The translations under genes were made by a program, and so were the position numbers. The notes beneath the pieces were generated by a model. It was not told the origin of the DNA. It saw only the letters and a list, made by a program, of their open reading frames with translations, and ran no database searches. A DNA stretch of 64,000 bases from assembly GCA_031430435.1 (NCBI GenBank), contig JANPBM010000040.1:29212-93211 (forward strand), in the 5' to 3' direction. Numbering within the stretch: the first letter of the stretch is position 1; each line of letters begins with the position of its first letter. Source of the DNA: JANNVK01 sp031430435 (GTDB taxonomy: Bacteria > Acidobacteriota > Blastocatellia > Pyrinomonadales > Pyrinomonadaceae). This document shows positions 34,259-42,158 of this stretch, in pieces.

Positions 34259-35407
34259 ATGGCAGGAATTTCAGCGGTAAATACAAACAACGCAGCATAT
34301 CAACCGCAACCGAAAGAAACACAAACAGTCAATCAAGTAAAAATAACGGCAACCGCAACCAATCCGCAAACCGGACAAATTGAAAATCCAAATGATGCTG
34401 TGAGCAGTAAATTCGGAACCGACCAAACACGCCAAAAAGCACTTTTGGCGGCGGGAACGGGTTCATCGTCCGTAATCAAAGCGAAAGAAAATGAGATAGC
34501 CGGACTAAAAGCAGAAAATCAAACAATTCTTCAGGAAGCCGCAAATCGCAAGCCAAGAAAGAACGCAAAAGAAACGTTGGCAAATAATCAAGCTAAGATA
34601 ACAAAATTAGATTCGGAAATCTTTGTCTTGAACAGTCGCTCAAATATTCAGGCGGCAAATTTGACTGTAAAACAAAAAAATACGGCATTGGGTTTATTTG
34701 ATACATTTGTTCAAACAAAAAACTTTACGGACAAAACCCCGCAGGAGCAAAAATGGCTTCTCGGCAAAATGACAACAGCGTTTACGGATGCCGTAAAAAA
34801 TGCCATTGATATTCCGCAAAGTAAGGTAAATATGCCGCTTTGGAACACAGTTCAGGCAGTTGCCACAGGCAAAATAAACATTAATCTTTATAACCAAGGT
34901 ATTAAAAACGGTATCAGTGAACACGGGTATTTTGCGCCGAGAACGCCGGCGGGCGACACCATTAACATCAATACCAACAGTCAAGTCGCCACGAGTTACA
35001 AAAATTTTATTGAAACACTGGCTCACGAAACAAACCATTTATTGAATGAAAAAAGGGACGCGGGACTGTTTGGGGCAAAATTCGGACAAACTCCGGGCGA
35101 TACATTGTGGAATGAGTATCGGGCGTTCGTGGTCGGAAAAGTTGCTTCGGGAGCAAATCCGAAAGGAATGACCGTGCATAACGTCTTAAATACTTTGACA
35201 GCCGTCTATCCGAAAATAAGAGATGCCTACAATGATCCGAATCAAAAAGCATTTAAAGATGCAATCGATAATATCAGAAGGACGACAAGCCCGACTCAAA
35301 CATTCACGGTCAACCAACTCCGAGATGCACTGAAGAAAGCCGGTTTAGGTTCGGATTATCTAAACCGCGCCTCCAATACCGATAACAACTTGGCGGATTT
35401 AAATTAG
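34259..35407 (+). CDS. Putative HExxH zinc metallopeptidase of unknown family
   Basis: 382 residues. The first 140 are polar and coiled-coil-like (IKAKENEIAGLKAENQTILQ) with no signal peptide. The C-terminal half has HETNH at 256-260 in a helix context (FIETLAHETNHLLNEKRDAG), and 26 residues later NEYRAF with Glu286, a good candidate third zinc ligand (gluzincin-like). The N-terminal Gln/Asn-rich start without export signal plus a C-terminal protease domain is the shape of a polymorphic-toxin or contact-dependent effector, but no trafficking marker or immunity gene is evident. AGGGG lies 12 nt before the ATG. A terminator follows. Confidence 0.6.
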   Translation: MAGISAVNTNNAAYQPQPKETQTVNQVKITATATNPQTGQIENPNDAVSSKFGTDQTRQKALLAAGTGSSSVIKAKENEIAGLKAENQTILQEAANRKPRKNAKETLANNQAKITKLDSEIFVLNSRSNIQAANLTVKQKNTALGLFDTFVQTKNFTDKTPQEQKWLLGKMTTAFTDAVKNAIDIPQSKVNMPLWNTVQAVATGKININLYNQGIKNGISEHGYFAPRTPAGDTININTNSQVATSYKNFIETLAHETNHLLNEKRDAGLFGAKFGQTPGDTLWNEYRAFVVGKVASGANPKGMTVHNVLNTLTAVYPKIRDAYNDPNQKAFKDAIDNIRRTTSPTQTFTVNQLRDALKKAGLGSDYLNRASNTDNNLADLN

Positions 35408-35508
35408 AAAAAAAATCGACATTAAATGTATCGGTAACGCGGTTGACCGGTTTAGCGGTAGATTCGTCAAAAGCATTGTTGACAGTAAGTAACAGTTATC
35501 GATCAACC

Positions 35509-35550
35509 AACGCCGAGTGGATTTAAAGATTCGCCCGGCGTTTGTTTTTG
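35509..35550 (+). terminator. Terminator after metallopeptidase gene
   Basis: Stem AACGCCG (35509-35515) with CGGCGTT (35536-35542), followed by TTGTTTTTGG. About 100 bp after the stop codon. Confidence 0.65.
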
Positions 35551-35728
35551 GCTTGTTCAACTGCCGCCGTACCTGCTTTTTCTGCGTAAATTATAAAATA
35601 AATACTGCCTCCGAATCCGCGACAGACTCGAAAAAGCACAGCCTCAGATTGTCTCGAAAAGGCTGCGAAAAAGAAAGTCTCGCCAACGCCGGGTAAAAAG
35701 CGAAGAATTATTTTTTCCAACATAATAA

Positions 35729-35811
35729 AAACAAGGCAGAAACGTGAATGTGAAACTGTGTGCAAAGGATCAAAATACACAGTTCCAAACAATCGAGTTT
35801 CTGCCTTGTTT
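35729..35811. repeat. Long nested inverted repeat (hairpin)
   Basis: Perfect 15-bp arms AAACAAGGCAGAAAC (35729-35743) and GTTTCTGCCTTGTTT (35797-35811), and inside them a second pair AACTGTGT/ACACAGTT. On the plus strand the outer arm ends in TTT. It may be a terminator, a structured RNA or a miniature element. An 89-codon minus-strand frame (35523-35792) crosses it but looks spurious. The rest of 35551-35728 holds nothing I can identify. Confidence 0.65.
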
Positions 35812-35816
35812 AATAA

Positions 35817-35857
35817 TTTGGGCAGACAATAATTTAATGACTTAAAATCTGCCCAAA
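35817..35857 (-). terminator. Terminator of the Tat-protein operon
   Basis: Stem TTTGGGCAGA (35817-35826) with TCTGCCCAAA (35848-35857) and a 21-nt AT-rich loop, located 17 nt after the stop of the last gene of the minus-strand operon. On that strand AAATTATT follows the stem, so the T tract is imperfect. Confidence 0.65.
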
Positions 35858-35874
35858 ACCTCTTCTAAACAAAA

Positions 35875-36084
35875 TTATTTGCTTAAAGCCGCGTTATAAA
35901 TATTCGGTGAAATTTTATCTTTGCCCGTACTCAACAGCCAATCTTCCATCGAATTTCTTTTTTTGGACACTTTTGCCTCAACGGCATTCGGTAATCCGCC
36001 AATTACAGTAGAAACAACCGCAAGTCCTGCCAGCGAAGCACCCGCAGTTCCCAAAAATTCACGCCGACTACTTTTATTTTTCAT
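35875..36084 (-). CDS. Very small twin-arginine (Tat) exported protein
   Basis: 69 residues. The N-terminus KSSRREFLGTAGASLAGLAV is a complete Tat signal (S-R-R-x-F-L plus a weakly hydrophobic core), with likely cleavage after AVEA near residue 37. Only about 32 residues remain: KVSKKRNSMEDWLLSTGKDK and a short tail. AGGAG precedes the ATG. So small a Tat substrate is unusual; it may be a co-exported subunit or a peptide that matures with a cofactor. It lies 28 bp after the lipoprotein gene, third in a three-gene operon. Confidence 0.75.
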   Translation of the reverse strand: MKNKSSRREFLGTAGASLAGLAVVSTVIGGLPNAVEAKVSKKRNSMEDWLLSTGKDKISPNIYNAALSK

Positions 36085-36112
36085 TTCATTCTCCTGATTT
36101 CAGATAAATTGT

Positions 36113-36577
36113 TTATTTATCGTTTGAATTGATTTCGTTTCTGACAATATCGGACAATTCCGGCGACAGATGAGACGCACCCGATTGCAAAAGCAATTTT
36201 TCGAGTTTCTTATCTTTATCGGAAAGATGAATTTCAACTTTTTCCGACTTATCGTCAACGATTCCCTTAAATACTGATATTTCACGCCTCTGTTTCGTTC
36301 CCGGTGCCGTCAAGACAATCTGAAATCCTTGGTAACCTAAGCCGTCGGGACGCGATTTTGCGTCTGTTTCGGGCAAATCTTTAACCAACAGCAAAAAATC
36401 AACCGTTTGTTTAGTAGAAAGCTCCCAAGTCGGATTTTCCCGACCGCTGAATATTTTTAATTCGACTTCAGCCGTTGTCGAGTCATCAATTTGATTGGTA
36501 TTTAACATATTCATATTTTTATCCGAACTACAAACTAAAAATAATGATGCAAACAACAAGATACAAAACATCCGCAT
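36113..36577 (-). CDS. Lipoprotein sharing a domain with the upstream gene
   Basis: 154 residues from ATG 36577; GAGG lies 9 nt upstream, and an in-frame TTG at 36592 precedes it. The signal RMFCILLFASLFLVCSSD gives a lipobox Cys. The mature domain VELKIFSGRENPTWELSTKQ...DGLGYQGFQIVL is clearly homologous to residues 1-60 of the upstream protein (VELDIFSGNPNPVWTLTKQ...GGLGYRGYTVT). Thus one domain occurs both as a lipid-anchored protein and fused to a putative enzyme. The domain family is unknown to me. 15 bp separate the genes. Confidence 0.72.
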   Translation of the reverse strand: MRMFCILLFASLFLVCSSDKNMNMLNTNQIDDSTTAEVELKIFSGRENPTWELSTKQTVDFLLLVKDLPETDAKSRPDGLGYQGFQIVLTAPGTKQRREISVFKGIVDDKSEKVEIHLSDKDKKLEKLLLQSGASHLSPELSDIVRNEINSNDK

Positions 36578-36592
36578 TACTTTATACCTCAA

Positions 36593-37585
36593 TTACTTTA
36601 CCGACCAGCCATACGGGAAGTAGCGATAACCGCAAAACTGCGTATATCCTCCGCGATTACAAGTTTGCGGGCTGGAAATCAAATTACCGCTGTTATCGTA
36701 ATTGCGCGCAGGTGTGCCGCCCGGTTTATGTCCCCAACGTCCGCCCGTATTGTAACGATACCAGTGAAAATCATAATTAGGCCAGATAACCAAGGCTCCG
36801 AGAACCTCAAAACACGGCCAGCAGACCGATGAATAACCATCCCACGATGCTCCGGTTCCGACCGATCCGTTATAATTACCGCAAGCCGCCAGAGAATTGT
36901 ACATATGATTCGATTTTCTGCCGGGTTGGGCAAAGGTATTGCTTCTGTAAGCCGAGGCATAATTGTAACAATTGTTTCGGCTGACCGCGTATGAACCATT
37001 CCAAAAACTGAAGTTTGTATTACTGAAATTAGCAATAGGTCCGCAATATAAAGCAGGTGATCCGGCAGCGGCTTCGGGTAATACTTCAATCGTCGGAACA
37101 TCTTTCGGGTACGGCAGTTGATCGGGCGGAGGCTCAGGATAGTCAGGCGCCCGCAAATCTTCCGTAAATTCGTATGACGATGAAACCGGACCGGGAACCG
37201 CCGCGTTAGGCTGAGAAATATCTTGCCAATATTTACTCCAAATTAAATTTGTTTCCAGTATTGTCTCTTGGGCGACTTGCAAAACATCGTCGGGAACTCG
37301 CTTGTCGGCACCCGTTGTTTTGAGCAATGCCAAACCTGCATCGTTGCTTTCTTTACCGCTTAAATAAAACGTTTGCGGTAAACCTTTATCCGCCAAAAGC
37401 CCTGAAGCGTTTTCGGACGCTGTAACCGTGTAACCTCGGTATCCCAATCCTCCGACAGTTTTCGGCGGCGCCGCCAAAGAAGGTTCGGCAATGACTCGTT
37501 CAATCAGTTCCTTCTCTTCTTGCTTAGTTAATGTCCAAACAGGATTCGGATTTCCTGAAAAAATATCTAACTCAACTGTGATCAT
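36593..37585 (-). CDS. Two-domain protein with C-terminal Cys/His enzyme-like module
   Basis: 330 residues, AAGGAG 7 nt before ATG 37585, no signal peptide visible. N-terminal domain (1-110) is shared with the next gene. A Pro-rich linker (PDYPEPPPDQLPYPKD) follows. The C-terminal 125 residues begin NNCYNYASAYRSNTFAQPGR (Cys206), then HWYRYNTGGRWGHKPGGTPA with His274 and His286, and finish RGGYTQFCGYRYFP with Cys318. The Cys-Asn-Tyr-Ala helix start plus a downstream His resembles papain-like/NlpC-type folds, so a cysteine peptidase or amidase is possible. This is inference; I know no named family for it. Confidence 0.65.
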   Translation of the reverse strand: MITVELDIFSGNPNPVWTLTKQEEKELIERVIAEPSLAAPPKTVGGLGYRGYTVTASENASGLLADKGLPQTFYLSGKESNDAGLALLKTTGADKRVPDDVLQVAQETILETNLIWSKYWQDISQPNAAVPGPVSSSYEFTEDLRAPDYPEPPPDQLPYPKDVPTIEVLPEAAAGSPALYCGPIANFSNTNFSFWNGSYAVSRNNCYNYASAYRSNTFAQPGRKSNHMYNSLAACGNYNGSVGTGASWDGYSSVCWPCFEVLGALVIWPNYDFHWYRYNTGGRWGHKPGGTPARNYDNSGNLISSPQTCNRGGYTQFCGYRYFPYGWSVK

Positions 37586-38246
37586 GATTATTCTCCTTAT
37601 AATTTTAAGGGGTAAAGTTTAAATGGAAGTATTATTGCTACCCCGGACTGCAATAATTACTTTTTTGCCCGCACAATCCGCAAATCATGCTTGAAATCTG
37701 AAAAAATACTTAGGCAGTTACAAAATGACGTTGAACAGTTAAAACTATCCGAATCATCAATTTGCAAAACAAGCCTAAGAAAAATGATTTTCGGGAATTC
37801 GACGGATAAACTTGCGGTTTATTTTATCGAACAGAAAAAAGCCCGAAAAACAGTCTGTTTTCAAACATAAATGTTGTTGATTGTAATGAAATAAGTAAGA
37901 TTAGGGAAAAAAGTTTACAGGGAAATAAATTTATGGGAACTCTTTAACTTAAACTTAACAAAGATCATATTTAGCAAAGAATATGACAATAAAAACATTT
38001 TTTTAATTGTATGTCAAACAGAAAAAGATTTAGTTAATGTTAAAATATGTTGAAAAAATATAACCTGCTAAATTGTTTCCTATATATAATTGGCAAAAAC
38101 GCGCAAAAGTTTCCGAAAATAATTTTTGCCGGCATAATTGCCGAATATAACGGTTTTTTTGCAATAAATTCATTCGGGTTATTTAAGAGTTTGAAAATAA
38201 GGTGAAAAACTGCGAAACTTTTTACGAACCAATCGTATAAAGTTTT
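37586..38246. other. 661-bp AT-rich intergenic region
   Basis: Upstream of both the minus-strand operon and the FtsW/RodA gene, so promoters for both should lie here. A TTG-initiated frame of 59 codons near 37690-37870 (containing LRQLQNDVEQLKL and VYFIEQKKARKTV) is open but has no ribosome site; I regard it as possible at best. From 37880 to 38240 the sequence is very AT-rich with no gene. No repeat or hairpin of note was seen. Confidence 0.5.
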
Positions 38247-39938
38247 ATGAAAAATCGAGCATCATCGCACATTTTAGTTCTGTTCATAATCGTTTTCTTG
38301 ACGTTTATCGCTCATTATTCGATTTACTACGGAGCGTTGATTCGCGGTTACGAAACTTCTTGGATTTCCGCCGGACGCAACATCGGCTTAATCGGATTAC
38401 TCGCGGTATTGCCGATATTACTTTCCGCCTTAACTAAATTCAAAGGTAATTGGACGCTTTATACTGCCGCCGTGTTGATGTTTTCACTCGGTTTAATCGG
38501 ACAATACAGACTTTTTTCGGACAAAGAATATACATCGAAAAAAGAAAAGTCGGAAGCTCGACAAGCAAAGCTCGAAACTCTGCAATTGCATTATATCCAA
38601 GAAAATTATTCGGCGGAAAAGAAGCAACTGATGGGTTTGCCGCCGACCGATCCTTCGCCGGTCGATTTATCAAAAGAAAAACCTCGTCCCGCCACCGATA
38701 CATTGATCGATAATTTGTTTACGGGCAGAACTTTGATTCCGTTGTTCTCGATATTTTCGATGATATTTGTCTATTTGGCTTGCCGCCGCGACGACGTACT
38801 TAAATTGTTGAAATCAAATGGCTTTTTGTTGGTACTGTTGACGTTGGTACCGTTAATCGGAGCGGCATTATTATCAAAAGCAGGCAAATTCTTCGGAAAT
38901 ATGACACCGTGGGAACCCGCCAAGATTCCGTTCTTGCTCGGATTCGCGGCGATTCTTTCCGCGCTGTATCAAAGTTTGGCGAAAACATATTGGGGCGTGC
39001 CGAAATTCCGCGATGTTTTGCCGTTGGTCGTGATGGCGATGATGCCGTTTGTACCGTTCTTTGTTTTGAAAGATTTCGGGCAGATGATGGTTTTCAGCTC
39101 GGTTTATGCCACGCTTTATCTGATTGCGATTAAAAAACTGCCGCAACGAATTGTGTTGGTCGGAAGCGTTTTGTTCTTTGTCAGTATTTTAGTGGTCGGA
39201 GCTTTGCCGATTGAAACTCAATCGAAAGTTCCGTTGTTGCCGACGATTGCGAAACCTGTCAAAGCCATTTTGCCCGACCGAATTCAACAACGTTTTCATC
39301 TGTGGCTCGACGGTTTTACGCCGCCCACGCCCGATACGGATTGGTGGAAAAAAGATTACGATAAATACTACGCCGATTTGGTAAAAACCAATCCGGAATT
39401 GCCCGCAATGCTCGAAGAAGAAGCCTTGGAAGGCAAAGATAATCTTCAAAAATCAATCAACATCGATGCGTGGTTCGACATTTTGGCGTTTCAGCCTGCC
39501 CAAGCAACCTTTGGACTAGCTTCGGGCGGAACCACCGGACGCGGACTCGGTTTAGGTTATCCGGAACTGATTCCGGTCGCGGATTCGGATTATATTTACT
39601 CGGCAATCGGCGAAGAACTTGGACTTTTCGGCGGATTATTGATAATCTGTGCCTTGTTAATCTTTGTCGGCGCAGGTGTGCGAACCGCAAGCGAATCGCG
39701 CGATATGTTCGGCAAACTGTGTTCCGCAGGTTTAACCGCGTTCATCGGCTTTCAAGCCTTAGTCAATATCGGCGGTATCACGAGAGCGTTGCCGATGACC
39801 GGAATTACGTTGCCGTTTATCAGCCACGGCGGATTCAGTCTGTTGACAAGTTTCGCCATGCTCGGAATGTTGCTGGCTTTCTCGCATCGCAACGCCGCCG
39901 ACGCAATCACAATGAATAATCTCGGCGAAAGTCTTTAA
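38247..39938 (+). CDS. FtsW/RodA/SpoVE family peptidoglycan polymerase
   Basis: SEDS-family lipid II polymerase of the cytoplasmic membrane, 563 residues and at least ten helices. The C-terminal half has the family core: FGLASGGTTGRGLGLGYPEL, then SDYIYSAIGEELGLFGGLL, and MTGITLPFISHGGFSLL (the PFISYGGSS-type motif with His). The N-terminal third carries an extra helix-loop segment with a charged 60-residue loop (SKKEKSEARQAKLETLQ) not found in short RodA proteins. It is paired with a PP2C phosphatase gene 118 bp downstream, as in cell-wall regulation clusters of other phyla. Confidence 0.9.
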   Translation: MKNRASSHILVLFIIVFLTFIAHYSIYYGALIRGYETSWISAGRNIGLIGLLAVLPILLSALTKFKGNWTLYTAAVLMFSLGLIGQYRLFSDKEYTSKKEKSEARQAKLETLQLHYIQENYSAEKKQLMGLPPTDPSPVDLSKEKPRPATDTLIDNLFTGRTLIPLFSIFSMIFVYLACRRDDVLKLLKSNGFLLVLLTLVPLIGAALLSKAGKFFGNMTPWEPAKIPFLLGFAAILSALYQSLAKTYWGVPKFRDVLPLVVMAMMPFVPFFVLKDFGQMMVFSSVYATLYLIAIKKLPQRIVLVGSVLFFVSILVVGALPIETQSKVPLLPTIAKPVKAILPDRIQQRFHLWLDGFTPPTPDTDWWKKDYDKYYADLVKTNPELPAMLEEEALEGKDNLQKSINIDAWFDILAFQPAQATFGLASGGTTGRGLGLGYPELIPVADSDYIYSAIGEELGLFGGLLIICALLIFVGAGVRTASESRDMFGKLCSAGLTAFIGFQALVNIGGITRALPMTGITLPFISHGGFSLLTSFAMLGMLLAFSHRNAADAITMNNLGESL

Positions 39939-40056
39939 TTTAATCATTGACGATCGATTCATTGAAAAAAAAACGCAAAAGTCTTTCAACTTTATTTACA
40001 ATAAAAAAATTGAATCGATGAACTGCCGATTCAATAAAAATCACGGAGAGCAATTT

Positions 40057-41529
40057 ATGAAAAGCACCTTTACACTCAATGCCGCCGCAATTACGGATCG
40101 CGGATTAAGCGAAAAACGTCCGCAAAACGAAGATTCTTATTTATCGATTCCGGACAAAGGGATATTTGTGGTCGCGGACGGAGTCGGCGGTTCGCAAGCG
40201 GGCGAAGTTGCGTCGCAAATGGCAACCGAAGTTTTAGAACAGGCGTTCGGGCAATGGAACGAAAGTATCGATGCCGAAGATTTGATGTTGCGGGCAATCC
40301 AACACGCCAACGGTTCGATTTATCAGATGTCGCACGATTTGCCCACGCTCGCCTCGATGGCAAGCACGATTGTCGCCTTGCATCTTGACGGAAACATCGC
40401 AACCATCGGTCATGTCGGCGATTCACGGCTTTATCGACTGGACGCGCGCGGGAATTTATTTCGCGAAACACAAGATCATTCGGTGGTCGAAGAAGAAGTC
40501 AGAGCGGGCAGAATGACGGCGATGCAAGCCTCTACACATCCGAGCAGAAATGTGATAAGTCGCGCTTTGGGAGCAGATACAATCGTTGAAGTCGATATGA
40601 AAACCATCATGTTCGAGCCGAATACGAATTTTTTGCTGTGTTCGGACGGCATCACGCGGCACATTACCGAAGTTGAAATCCGCGAACTTTTATTGACGTG
40701 CCATTCACCGTTGGAAGCGTGTCGGGAAATGAAAAACCTTTGCTTTAATCGCGGAGCCGAAGATAATTTGACCGCCGTTATTATCAAAATAGAAAATAAT
40801 CGCGACATCGAAGAATCGACTCTTGCCGCTTCGCGTTCGATTTATGAAACTCAAACCGGCGACCTTTCAAACCTGTCTTTGCAAAAAGAAGTTGACACTT
40901 TTCAAAATTCAAACTCGCAAATTTCAGTCCCGACACCTGAAACGCAGGATAACGCGATGTTCAGAATGGAAAACGCAATGGCAACCTCGTCCGACGACGA
41001 AAACCGTTTATACGAGAAAATGAAGCTCGAACGAGCCGAGATTATCCAAAGTTCAAAGAAAGGCTTCTTTGGTAAATTGTTGACGTGGTTGGTTTTATTG
41101 AGTTTAGGTTTTATTTTGGGAGCATTCGGCTTATATGGTTTTCAACAAATTTGGAACCCGGCGGCAAACACTCCGACTGTTCAATCGCAACCGATAAATC
41201 CGCCTGTAACGGCAAAAGACGACTTTACGGGTTTTGAAATAAATCGCCGAAGTGTTGACGGCGATCCGGCGGAATACTTAAAAATAAATAACCTCAGCGC
41301 TGATGAAGCCGAAGATTTCTATCTGCTCGGACGCGCCGAATTCCTTATGGCAGATTACCCGAAAGCGAAAGAAAACTTTAAAAAAGCCAAAGATATGTTG
41401 CCGCAAACAAATGCAACAAATCGCAAGACCATCGAACGCGACATTGCGTTATTTACTGCGATTATAATGAGCAACGAGGCAACCAAAGTTTTTGAAAAAG
41501 AGAAGATGAACGGTGTCGTCAATAAGTAA
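40057..41529 (+). CDS. Membrane-anchored PP2C Ser/Thr protein phosphatase
   Basis: 490 residues from ATG 40057, with GGAG just upstream. The PP2C domain (about 1-245) has RPQNEDSYL, VVADGVGGSQAGEVAS, the hallmark GHVGDSRLYRLD, then LCSDGIT and GAEDNLTAVII, so all metal-binding Asp are present. A single helix (LVLLSLGFILGAFGLYGF, near 350-370) leads to an outer C-terminal domain with a TPR-like element (LLGRAEFLMADYPKAKENFK). It probably dephosphorylates cell-division or wall proteins such as the SEDS neighbour; no Ser/Thr kinase gene is in the window. Confidence 0.93.
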   Translation: MKSTFTLNAAAITDRGLSEKRPQNEDSYLSIPDKGIFVVADGVGGSQAGEVASQMATEVLEQAFGQWNESIDAEDLMLRAIQHANGSIYQMSHDLPTLASMASTIVALHLDGNIATIGHVGDSRLYRLDARGNLFRETQDHSVVEEEVRAGRMTAMQASTHPSRNVISRALGADTIVEVDMKTIMFEPNTNFLLCSDGITRHITEVEIRELLLTCHSPLEACREMKNLCFNRGAEDNLTAVIIKIENNRDIEESTLAASRSIYETQTGDLSNLSLQKEVDTFQNSNSQISVPTPETQDNAMFRMENAMATSSDDENRLYEKMKLERAEIIQSSKKGFFGKLLTWLVLLSLGFILGAFGLYGFQQIWNPAANTPTVQSQPINPPVTAKDDFTGFEINRRSVDGDPAEYLKINNLSADEAEDFYLLGRAEFLMADYPKAKENFKKAKDMLPQTNATNRKTIERDIALFTAIIMSNEATKVFEKEKMNGVVNK

Positions 41530-41549
41530 TCGAGACCCGAAAAGAATCG

Positions 41550-41611
41550 GTTTGCAAAAGTAAGACACGCTTTCGCTGTCGATAAACTTTGCGGCTTGAA
41601 TGTTGAACATT
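41550..41611. repeat. Dispersed repeat, copy C
   Basis: TTTGCAAAAGTAAGACACGC, then CTGTCGATAAACTTT and GCGGCTTGAAT, matching the first half of copies A and B around the ankyrin gene. It lies between the PP2C stop and its terminator. Confidence 0.65.
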
Positions 41612-41612
41612 A

Positions 41613-41646
41613 AAAAAGCGCCAAAACTTTCGTTTCGGCGCTTTTT
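41613..41646. terminator. Bidirectional terminator between PP2C gene and atpC
   Basis: Stem AAAAAGCGCC (41613-41622) with GGCGCTTTTT (41637-41646); the inner AAAC/GTTT pairs extend it. A and T tails on both sides suit termination of both convergent units. Confidence 0.92.
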
Positions 41647-41669
41647 GTCCAATCAAATTATCCTTAAAA

Positions 41670-42074
41670 TTATTTGCCCGCCGCTAATTGCAAACGTGCT
41701 TGCGAACGTTCGAGTTTGGCTTGTTCGATTGCCAAATCTTCTTCGGAACCGCTCCAGCCCGTCAAGGCTTTTTCGGCTTCGGTTTGTTCTAATTTGGCTT
41801 TTTCGATGTTTATGTCGCTCGCATTTTCGGCAATGTCGGTCAAAATCGAAACTTTGTTTATGCCGACTTCGACAAATCCGCCGGAAATAACCATTTTCTC
41901 GGTTGTCGCACCGATTGAATAAGATAAAATACCTGACTTCAAGCCCGAAATTAACGGGGCGTGATTCGGCAAAATACCAACCTCGCCGGAACTTGTCGGA
42001 ATCGTGACAAGGTCAACCGTAGCGTCTAAAACTCGTCTTTCGGGAGTTACAATTTCCAATTTAATCATTGTCAT
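41670..42074 (-). CDS. atpC: F1 ATP synthase epsilon subunit
   Basis: Central-stalk regulator of the F-type ATP synthase, 134 residues. N-terminal beta-sandwich: IKLEIVTPERRVLDATVDLV, then SSGEVGILPNHAPLISGLKSG and MVISGGFVEVGINKVSILTD. The C-terminal helical pair (IEKAKLEQTEAEKALTGW...AIEQAKLERSQARLQLA) is complete, so the inhibitory hairpin should work. A second ATG two codons later is possible. It is separated from atpD by 84 bp containing three copies of a CTCACAGTCT-type word. Confidence 0.94.
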   Translation of the reverse strand: MTMIKLEIVTPERRVLDATVDLVTIPTSSGEVGILPNHAPLISGLKSGILSYSIGATTEKMVISGGFVEVGINKVSILTDIAENASDINIEKAKLEQTEAEKALTGWSGSEEDLAIEQAKLERSQARLQLAAGK

Positions 42075-42158
42075 TTAATGACTGTGAGAAAATGCGACTA
42101 AGTGACGATGAAATTATTTCTCACAGTCTCGCAGTCTCTTTTTCTCACAGTCTTTTTT

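Noticed and set aside
35523..35792. 89-codon minus-strand frame ending AEKAGTAAVEQAKNKRRANL
   Set aside because: It crosses a terminator and a long inverted repeat, has no ribosome site and no protein-like composition in its first half.
37690..37870. 59-codon TTG frame in the 37.6-38.2 kb gap
   Set aside because: No ribosome site, low coding likelihood; mentioned in the gap entry but not called as a gene.
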